Shown here: piece by piece, positions 1 to 4,377 of the stretch
How the letters are laid out: each line of letters starts with the position of its first letter
Numbering within the stretch: position 1 is the stretch's first letter
NCBI GenBank assembly: GCA_025359585.1
Contig: JANYFX010000376.1
Coordinates: 1-6,781, forward strand
Source of the DNA: Rhizobacter sp.
GTDB taxonomy: Bacteria; Pseudomonadota; Gammaproteobacteria; Burkholderiales; Burkholderiaceae_C
Direction: 5' to 3'
Length of the DNA stretch: 6,781 nucleotides
Notes under the pieces: generated by a model
Databases searched by the model: none
Told to the model about the DNA's origin: nothing
Seen by the model: the letters and a program-made list of their open reading frames with translations, nothing else
Translations under genes and position numbers: made by a program

Positions 1-996
1 GTGCTGCTGTTCGACAAGAAGATCAGCAACATCCGCGACCTGCTGCCCACGCTGGAGCAAGTGGCCAAGAGCGGCCGTCCGCTGCTGATCATCGCTGAAG
101 AAGTCGAGGGCGAAGCCCTGGCCACGCTGGTCGTGAACACGATTCGCGGCATCCTGAAGGTCGTGGCCGTCAAGGCGCCGGGCTTCGGCGACCGCCGCAA
201 GGCCATGCTCGAAGACATCGCCATCCTGACCGGCGGCAAGGTCATCGCCGAAGAAGTCGGCCTGACGCTCGAGAAGGTCACGCTGGCCGATCTGGGCCAG
301 GCCAAGCGCGTCGAAGTGGGCAAGGAAAACACCACGATCATCGACGGTTCGGGCGCCGCTGGCGACATCGAAGCACGCGTCAAGCAAGTGCGTGTGCAGA
401 TCGAAGAAGCCACCAGCGACTACGACCGTGAAAAGCTCCAGGAACGTGTGGCCAAGCTGGCCGGCGGCGTGGCGCTGATCAAGGTCGGTGCTGCGACCGA
501 AGTCGAAATGAAAGAGAAGAAGGCCCGTGTCGAAGACGCGCTGCACGCAACCCGTGCTGCCGTCGAAGAAGGCATCGTGGCCGGTGGTGGCGTGGCGCTG
601 CTGCGCGCCAAGCAGACGGCTGGCACGATCAAGGGCGACAACGCCGACCAGGAAGCCGGCATCAAGCTGATCCTGCGTGCGATCGAAGAGCCGATGCGCA
701 TCATCGTCTCGAACGCCGGCGACGAGCCGAGCGTGGTGGTGAACGCGGTGCTGGCCGGCAAGGGCAACTACGGCTACAACGCCGCCAACGGCCAGTACGG
801 CGACATGATCGAAATGGGCATTCTCGACCCGACCAAGGTGACGCGCACTGCTTTGCAGAACGCCGCTTCGGTCGCTTCGCTGATGCTCACGACCGAGTGC
901 ATGATCTCCGAAGCGCCGAAGGACGAGTCCGGCGCCGGCGGCGGCATGCCGGGTGGCATGGGTGGCATGGGTGGCATGGGCGGTATGGACATGTGA
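1..996 (+). CDS. groL: Chaperonin GroEL (Hsp60), C-terminal 331 residues, cut by window start
   Basis: GroEL is the 60-kDa cytosolic chaperonin that, with GroES, folds proteins in an ATP-driven double-ring cage. The frame is open from base 1. The first codon (GTG) aligns near residue 220 of the 548-residue E. coli protein, so it is internal and the true start lies upstream. Visible blocks are the apical-domain stretch LLIIAEEVEGEALATLVVN (window residues 28-46), KAPGFGDRRKAML (58-70), the intermediate-domain EEATSDYDREKLQERVAKLAGG (134-155), and RVEDALHATRAAVEEG (177-191). The Asp at 179 corresponds to catalytic Asp398. The ATP-site glycines AGGG (194-197) and the equatorial NYGYNAA and GILDPTKVTR blocks also follow. 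The protein ends in a Gly-Gly-Met tail, as in cavity-lining GroEL tails. All expected key residues in this part are present. It is followed by its own terminator, so it is not cotranscribed with the sugar transporter genes downstream. groES is expected upstream, outside the window. Identity is essentially certain. Confidence 0.98.
   Translation: MLLFDKKISNIRDLLPTLEQVAKSGRPLLIIAEEVEGEALATLVVNTIRGILKVVAVKAPGFGDRRKAMLEDIAILTGGKVIAEEVGLTLEKVTLADLGQAKRVEVGKENTTIIDGSGAAGDIEARVKQVRVQIEEATSDYDREKLQERVAKLAGGVALIKVGAATEVEMKEKKARVEDALHATRAAVEEGIVAGGGVALLRAKQTAGTIKGDNADQEAGIKLILRAIEEPMRIIVSNAGDEPSVVVNAVLAGKGNYGYNAANGQYGDMIEMGILDPTKVTRTALQNAASVASLMLTTECMISEAPKDESGAGGGMPGGMGGMGGMGGMDM
940..987 (+). repeat. 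Gly-Gly-Met coding repeat at the GroEL C-terminus
   Basis: Five GGM units (residues 314-316, 318-320, 321-323, 324-326 and 327-329, with one Pro between the first and second) are encoded by near-identical 9-base units of the form ggtggcatg. The last differs as ggcggtatg. This is the flexible GroEL tail known to project into the folding cavity. The DNA repeat is a consequence of the protein repeat, though such tracts can change copy number by slippage. Confidence 0.9.
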
Positions 997-1002
997 TGTT
1001 AT

Positions 1003-1023
1003 GACTTCAGCTTCGCTGAGGTC
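1003..1023 (+). other. Small hairpin in the groEL 3' untranslated region
   Basis: gacttcagc (1003-1011) pairs with gctgaggtc (1015-1023) over 9 bp, with one T-G wobble and a three-base ttc loop. It begins six bases after the groEL stop. No T tract follows, so it is not itself a terminator; an mRNA 3'-end stabilising role is possible but inferred. Confidence 0.55.
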
Positions 1024-1039
1024 TTAACTCGGGGCGTTC

Positions 1040-1067
1040 GAACATCAACCGGGTACGGTTGATGTTC
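1040..1067 (+). other. Strong 11-12 bp perfect hairpin in the groEL 3' untranslated region
   Basis: gaacatcaacc (1040-1050) is perfectly complementary to ggttgatgttc (1057-1067). An extra G-C pair (1051/1056) leaves a four-base loop. A perfect arm of this length is unlikely by chance in so short a region. No T tract follows; the next bases are aacttcccgggaa, with a self-palindrome at 1071-1080. It lies between the groEL stop and the terminator. It may protect the message from 3' exonucleases or be part of a structured 3' RNA; that is inference. Confidence 0.7.
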
Positions 1068-1086
1068 AACTTCCCGGGAATTCAAC

Positions 1087-1115
1087 AAAGGGTCACCGTT
1101 GGTGGCCCTTTTTTT
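1087..1115 (+). terminator. Rho-independent terminator of groEL
   Basis: aaagggtcacc (1087-1097) pairs with ggtggcccttt (1101-1111) in an 11-bp stem with one T-G wobble and a gtt loop. A run of seven T (1109-1115) directly follows the GC-rich part. The A/T arms of the stem overlap the T tract, the usual form of an intrinsic terminator. It ends the groE transcript and insulates the downstream transporter genes. Confidence 0.92.
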
Positions 1116-1210
1116 GTTCGGTTCGTAACCACGATGTTTCGGCTTACCCGGAGTTTCCCGCGTGCGCGCGGGGCGGCGTACCGATAGATTCGCTGCTCTG
1201 AACAACAAGC

Positions 1211-1227
1211 CGCCGCAGCCTGCGGCG
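1211..1227 (+). promoter_or_regulatory. Leader hairpin abutting the xylF ribosome binding site
   Basis: cgccgca (1211-1217) and tgcggcg (1221-1227) form a perfect 7-bp GC-rich stem with a gcc loop. It ends one base before the gaggag Shine-Dalgarno (1229-1234). On RNA it could stabilise the 5' end or influence ribosome access; on DNA it is also a dyad that could bind a dimeric regulator. Either role is inferred. Confidence 0.45.
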
Positions 1228-1228
1228 C

Positions 1229-1234
1229 GAGGAG
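1229..1234 (+). promoter_or_regulatory. Ribosome binding site of xylF, fixing the start at 1240
   Basis: gaggag matches the anti-Shine-Dalgarno core and stands five bases before ATG 1240. The reading frame stays open upstream to a GTG at 1162, but that start has no comparable site. It would also add 26 residues (Arg-rich at first, then NNKPPQPAARGD) in front of a normal signal peptide. The ATG is therefore chosen. Confidence 0.85.
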
Positions 1235-1239
1235 ACTCC

Positions 1240-2262
1240 ATGAGACTGAAGCTGCAATTGACCGTGGCCGCATTGGGCATGACTGCCCTGAGCGCCTTCG
1301 CACAAACCGTCGTCGGCGTGAGCTGGTCGAACTTCCAGGAAGAGCGCTGGAAAACCGACGAGGCCGCCATCAAGGCGCAACTCGAAAAGGCAGGCGCCAA
1401 GTACATCAGCGCCGACGCGGCCGGCTCGCCCGAGAAGCAGCTCGGCGACATCGACGGCCTGATCTCCAAGGGTGCGAAGGTGCTGATCGTGCTGGCGATG
1501 GACAAGGACGCGATCCTGCCGGCCGTCAACAAGGCCACGAAACAGAAGCTCCCCGTGATCGCCTACGACCGGCTGATCGAAGCGCCCGGCGTTTTCTACA
1601 TCACCTTCGACAGCAAGGAAGTCGGCCGCATGCAGGCCCGCGCCGTGTTCGCCGCGCAGCCCAAGGGCAACTACGTGATGATCAAGGGCTCGCCGACCGA
1701 CCCGAACGCGAACTTCCTGCGCGAAGGGCAGCAGGAGATCATCGACGCGGCGGTCAAGAAGGGCGACATCAGAATAGTCGGCGAGGAATACACCGACGGC
1801 TGGAAGCCCGAAGTCGCGCAGAAGAACATGGAGCAGATCATCACCAAGAACGGCGGCAAGATCGACGCCGTGGTCGCCTCCAACGACGGCACTGCCGGTG
1901 GTGTGGTGGCCGCGCTCAGCGCCAAGGGCATCAAGGGCATTCCGGTATCGGGGCAAGACGGCGACCACGCCGCGCTGAACCGCGTCGCGACGGGGCTGCA
2001 GACCGTCTCGGTCTGGAAAGACGCCCGCGATCTCGGCCGCGAAGCCGCAGCTGCCGCGGTGGCGCTCGCCGCGGGCAAGAAGCCCGAAGGCTCGACCTCG
2101 TGGAACGGCGGCGAGAAGAAAATCGCACTCGACTCGCGCTTCCTGAAGCCGGTGCCGATCACACGCGACAACCTTGACGTGGTCGTGAAGGCCGGCTGGA
2201 TCAAGAAAGACGCCCTGTGCAAGGGCGCTGCCGGCGACAAGGTGCCGGCCGCCTGCAAATGA
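1240..2262 (+). CDS. xylF: D-xylose ABC transporter, periplasmic substrate-binding protein XylF
   Basis: This is the periplasmic sugar-binding component of a CUT2-type importer, binding D-xylose and handing it to the XylH permease. The 340-residue precursor is close to E. coli XylF (330). A Sec signal peptide is clear: short basic start (R2, K4), hydrophobic core LTVAALGMTALSAFA, likely cleavage after AFA (21/22). Family blocks in order are EERWKTDE (34-41), the hinge-side AYDRLI (108-113), GSPTDPNAN followed by R161 (150-161), TDGWKPE (185-191), DAVVASNDGTAGG (209-221), SGQDGD (237-242) and VWK (258-260). These correspond to the Asp/Arg, Asn/Arg, Trp, Asn, Asp and Lys positions that line the xylose pocket in this family. 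The C-terminus carries Cys327 and Cys339, absent from E. coli XylF, which could form a disulfide after export. It is the first gene of the operon, followed by a terminator-like hairpin before xylH. Xylose is the best substrate guess from these blocks; a related pentose cannot be excluded. Confidence 0.9.
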   Translation: MRLKLQLTVAALGMTALSAFAQTVVGVSWSNFQEERWKTDEAAIKAQLEKAGAKYISADAAGSPEKQLGDIDGLISKGAKVLIVLAMDKDAILPAVNKATKQKLPVIAYDRLIEAPGVFYITFDSKEVGRMQARAVFAAQPKGNYVMIKGSPTDPNANFLREGQQEIIDAAVKKGDIRIVGEEYTDGWKPEVAQKNMEQIITKNGGKIDAVVASNDGTAGGVVAALSAKGIKGIPVSGQDGDHAALNRVATGLQTVSVWKDARDLGREAAAAAVALAAGKKPEGSTSWNGGEKKIALDSRFLKPVPITRDNLDVVVKAGWIKKDALCKGAAGDKVPAACK

Positions 2263-2291
2263 GCTTCTGAGCCCTGAATCGACGCAAGAAT

Positions 2292-2315
2292 CGCGGGCCG
2301 TGCGCCCGCGTTTTT
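2292..2315 (+). terminator. Intra-operon terminator/attenuator-like hairpin between xylF and xylH
   Basis: cgcgggc (2292-2298) pairs perfectly with gcccgcg (2304-2310), an all-G/C 7-bp stem with a five-base loop. Five T (2311-2315) follow immediately. It lies 29 bases after the xylF stop and 39 bases before the xylH start. The shape is that of an intrinsic terminator, with a rather short T tract. In sugar ABC operons such elements commonly let part of transcription stop after the binding-protein gene or protect its 3' end, giving an excess of binding protein over membrane parts. That function is inferred here. Confidence 0.75.
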
Positions 2316-2354
2316 GTTGGTCGATCCCACATCACTTCGTTCGGAGACCGACCC

Positions 2355-3542
2355 ATGAGCACCGCGATGCAGGCCCTGCGCCACGCCGCAGTCGACTGGC
2401 GCCTGATGCTGATGGGCAGCGTGCTCGTCGGCATCGGCCTGATCTTTCACGTGCTCTCCGACGGCATCTTCCTGTCGCCCGAGAACCTCTACAACATCGC
2501 GCAGCAGACTGCCGTGGTCGGCATCGTCTCGACCGTCGTCGTGCTGGTGATCGTGGCGCGCCACATCGACTTGTCGGTCGGCTCGGTGATGGGCTTCGTC
2601 GGCGTCTTGGTCGCCTACCTGCAGTACACAGCGGGCTGGTCGTGGCCGGCCGCTTGCCTCGCGGGCCTGGCGGTCGCGATCCTCGTGTCGCTCTACCAGG
2701 GTTCGTTGACGGCCGTGCTGGGCGTGCCCTCGTTCGTGGTCACGCTCGGTGGTTTGATGTCGTTTCGCGGTGCGGCATTTCTGGTGGCCGACGGCAAGAC
2801 CCAGCCGGTGTCCGACGAGTTCTTCCTGAGCCTGGGCGGCGGTTACGACGGCTCGATCGGCGTGACCGCGAGCTGGGGGCTCGCGGCCGTCGTCAGTGCA
2901 GCACTGCTGCTGCTCGTCGCCAACAAACGCCGCGTGCAGCGCAGCTACGGCGTGCCGAGCAATGCGCTGTGGGTCGACACCTTGCTGGTGGCTGTGCCGA
3001 TCGCCATCGTGCTCGGTTTCGTCGCAGCGATGAACGCTTATCAGATTCCGAACAAGAGCGCGCCGCAAGGCATCCCGATCCCGGTGTTGATCTGGGCCGC
3101 CGTGGCGCTCATTCTTTCGTTCATCGTCAAGCGCACTCGCTTCGGGCGTTATGTTTTTGCGATGGGTGGCAACCCGGACGCCGCAGCACTCGTCGGCATC
3201 CCGGTCAAGCGCGTCACGCTGATGCTGTTCGTGCTGCTGGCAGTGTTGATCACTGTCGCGGCCATCGTCTCGGTCGCCCGCCTGAACGCCGGCACCAATT
3301 CGCTCGGCACCGGGATGGAGCTCTACGTGATCGCCGCAGCCGTGATCGGCGGCACCGCGCTGGCCGGCGGCAGCGGCTCGATCCTCGGCTCGGTGCTGGG
3401 CGCCTTGATCATGCAGTCGCTCGACAGCGGCATGCTGCTGCTCGACGTGTCGATCGGCAAACGCATGGTGATCATTGGCCAGGTGCTGATCGCGGCCGTC
3501 GTGTTCGACGTGCTGTACCGCCGCTGGACCGGGGAGCAATGA
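2355..3542 (+). CDS. xylH: D-xylose ABC transporter, permease XylH
   Basis: This is the inner-membrane channel subunit of the xylose importer, of the branched-chain/ribose-xylose permease family (BPD_transp_2). At 395 residues it matches E. coli XylH (393). The ATG is preceded by ggaga (2343-2347) with 7-base spacing. The protein is strongly hydrophobic, with about ten likely membrane segments; clear ones lie near residues 15-32, 52-68, 78-92, 97-112, 172-189, 208-226, 243-258, 287-307, 325-352 and 371-387. Family motifs are HIDLSVGSVMG (70-80), VPSFVVTLGG with FRG (124-139), the cytoplasmic loop TRFGRYVFAMGGNPDAAALVGI (261-282) that contacts the ATPase, GGTALAGGSGS (332-342), and MQSLDSGMLLLDV (353-365). 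A short basic loop, NKRRVQR (190-196), fits a cytoplasmic position. It follows xylF after a 92-base gap containing a terminator-like hairpin. Its stop is one base before the xylG start, indicating coupled translation. Confidence 0.92.
   Translation: MSTAMQALRHAAVDWRLMLMGSVLVGIGLIFHVLSDGIFLSPENLYNIAQQTAVVGIVSTVVVLVIVARHIDLSVGSVMGFVGVLVAYLQYTAGWSWPAACLAGLAVAILVSLYQGSLTAVLGVPSFVVTLGGLMSFRGAAFLVADGKTQPVSDEFFLSLGGGYDGSIGVTASWGLAAVVSAALLLLVANKRRVQRSYGVPSNALWVDTLLVAVPIAIVLGFVAAMNAYQIPNKSAPQGIPIPVLIWAAVALILSFIVKRTRFGRYVFAMGGNPDAAALVGIPVKRVTLMLFVLLAVLITVAAIVSVARLNAGTNSLGTGMELYVIAAAVIGGTALAGGSGSILGSVLGALIMQSLDSGMLLLDVSIGKRMVIIGQVLIAAVVFDVLYRRWTGEQ
3531..3536 (+). promoter_or_regulatory. Ribosome binding site of xylG inside the end of xylH
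   Basis: ggggag lies within the last codons of xylH, seven bases before ATG 3544. The stop-start arrangement TGA-c-ATG and this site support translation of xylG by ribosomes finishing xylH. Confidence 0.75.
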
Positions 3543-3543
3543 C

Positions 3544-4323
3544 ATGGCTGCGCCCGACAACACCGCGCCGCTCGTCGCACTGAAGAACATCCGCAAAGCT
3601 TTCGGCGGCGTCGTCGCGGTCGACGACGTGAGCGTGAACCTGCACCCCGGCGAAGTGGTCGCCCTGCTCGGCCACAACGGCGCCGGCAAGTCCACGCTGA
3701 TGAAGATGCTCGCCGGCGCTTACCCGATCGACTCGGGCGACGTGATGATCCGCGGCGAGAAAGTGCACATCAAGACCCCGTCCGACGCGCAAGCGCAAGG
3801 CATCGAGACGATCTACCAGACGCTGGCGCTGGCCGACAACCTCGACTCGGTCGCCAACCTCTTTCTCGGCCGCGAGATCGTCACGCCCTGGCGCACGCTC
3901 GACGACCACCGCATGGACGCCGAAGCGCGCAAGGTCTTCGCGCGGCTGAACAAGAATTTCACCAACATCCGCGTGCCGGTGCGGCGCCTGTCGGGCGGGC
4001 AGCGCCAGGTGGTTGCGATCTCGCGCGCGCTTTATTTCAACGCCCGCATCCTGATCATGGACGAACCCTGCGCCGCGCTCGGTCCTGAAGAAACACGCAT
4101 GGTCGGCGAACTCGTGAAACACCTGAAGGCCGAAGGCGTGGGCATCTTCCTGATCAGCCACGACATGCCCGACGTGTTCGGCCTGAGCGACCGGCTCGCG
4201 GTGATGAAGAACGGCCGGATGGTCGGCACCTACAACACCGCCGAAGTGACCGAAGACGAGGTGCTGGGCATGATCATCCTGGGCAAGCGCCCCGACGGCA
4301 AGGCGCAGGCCGAACGCCACTGA
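3544..4323 (+). CDS. xylG: Sugar ABC transporter ATP-binding protein, single-domain XylG-type
   Basis: This is the cytoplasmic ATPase that powers XylH. At 259 residues it is one complete ABC domain, unlike E. coli XylG (513 residues, two fused domains). It matches the short form known for FrcA-like CUT2 ATPases, and two copies should dimerise on the permease. Motifs: Walker A GHNGAGKST (43-51, Lys49), Q-loop Gln92 in IYQTLALADNLD (90-101), and NLFLGRE (105-111). The signature LSGGQRQVVAISRAL is at 149-163. Walker B ILIMDEP is at 169-175 with catalytic Glu174, followed by D-loop-region AALGPEE (177-183). The H-loop His206 lies in LISHDMPDVFGLSDR (203-217). All catalytic residues are present. 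Residue 176, right after DEP, is Cys where Thr or Ser is usual. The sequence runs on without a frameshift to a natural stop, so the short length is not a visible truncation. It ends the operon; no strong terminator follows. The xyl assignment rests mainly on xylF and xylH. Confidence 0.85.
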   Translation: MAAPDNTAPLVALKNIRKAFGGVVAVDDVSVNLHPGEVVALLGHNGAGKSTLMKMLAGAYPIDSGDVMIRGEKVHIKTPSDAQAQGIETIYQTLALADNLDSVANLFLGREIVTPWRTLDDHRMDAEARKVFARLNKNFTNIRVPVRRLSGGQRQVVAISRALYFNARILIMDEPCAALGPEETRMVGELVKHLKAEGVGIFLISHDMPDVFGLSDRLAVMKNGRMVGTYNTAEVTEDEVLGMIILGKRPDGKAQAERH

Positions 4324-4349
4324 ACCGGTGGCGCCCGAGGCCACATAAT
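4320..4349 (+). promoter_or_regulatory. Possible sigma-70 promoter for the DUF1631 gene
   Basis: cataat (4344-4349) differs from the -10 consensus TATAAT at one position and is followed by cgggct, a context common before genes in Burkholderiales. The -35 is poor: ctgaac (4320-4325, 18-base spacing), overlapping the xylG stop codon, matches TTGACA at three positions. Transcription would start near 4356, leaving a leader of roughly 20 bases before ATG 4378. A dyad, gcccga (4333-4338) / tcgggc (4349-4354), overlaps the -10; it has no T tract and is not a terminator. Confidence 0.45.
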
Positions 4350-4377
4350 CGGGCTCACTTCCTGCAACGGGCCTCCC

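Larger units (their letters stand above)
1116..1239 (+). promoter_or_regulatory. Presumed promoter and leader region of xylFHG (no clear promoter boxes)
   Basis: The groEL terminator sits upstream and xylF starts at 1240, so a promoter for the transporter genes must lie here or inside groEL. I see no convincing -35/-10 pair; the nearest -10 resemblance is tagatt at 1185-1190, without a matching -35. Two inverted repeats could be operator-like: ggtt-cgt-aacc at 1120-1130 and cccgcg-tgcg-cgcggg at 1157-1172. Both are short and could arise by chance in GC-rich DNA. Regulation by a LacI/ROK-type xylose repressor is known for other xyl operons but is not shown here. Confidence 0.4.

Noticed and set aside
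1..3. GTG at position 1 as a true GroEL start
   Set aside because: The reading aligns from about residue 220 of GroEL, in mid apical domain; the gene simply continues beyond the window.
1071..1080. Palindrome ttcccgggaa as a regulatory site
   Set aside because: A single 10-base palindrome in a region already full of hairpins, upstream of the terminator and far from xylF; nothing else supports a binding site.
1162..1239. GTG at 1162 as an upstream start of xylF
   Set aside because: It lacks a ribosome binding site and would bury the signal peptide behind 26 extra residues; ATG 1240 has gaggag at 5-base spacing.
2300..3583. A 427-codon plus-strand open frame overlapping xylH in another frame
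   Set aside because: The translation is Arg-rich with no family resemblance, while the overlapping frame gives a full-length XylH with all motifs. It starts inside the terminator hairpin.
1671..3695. A 674-codon open frame on the minus strand across xylF, xylH and the start of xylG
   Set aside because: It crosses three well-identified plus-strand genes and the gap between two of them. Its product is a His/Asp/Arg/Gln-rich low-information sequence with no recognisable domain, as expected from the antisense frame of GC-rich coding DNA.
4328..4344. Hairpin gtggc/gccac after xylG as the operon terminator
   Set aside because: The stem is only 5 bp with a seven-base loop and no T tract follows. 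It overlaps the candidate -10 of the next gene.
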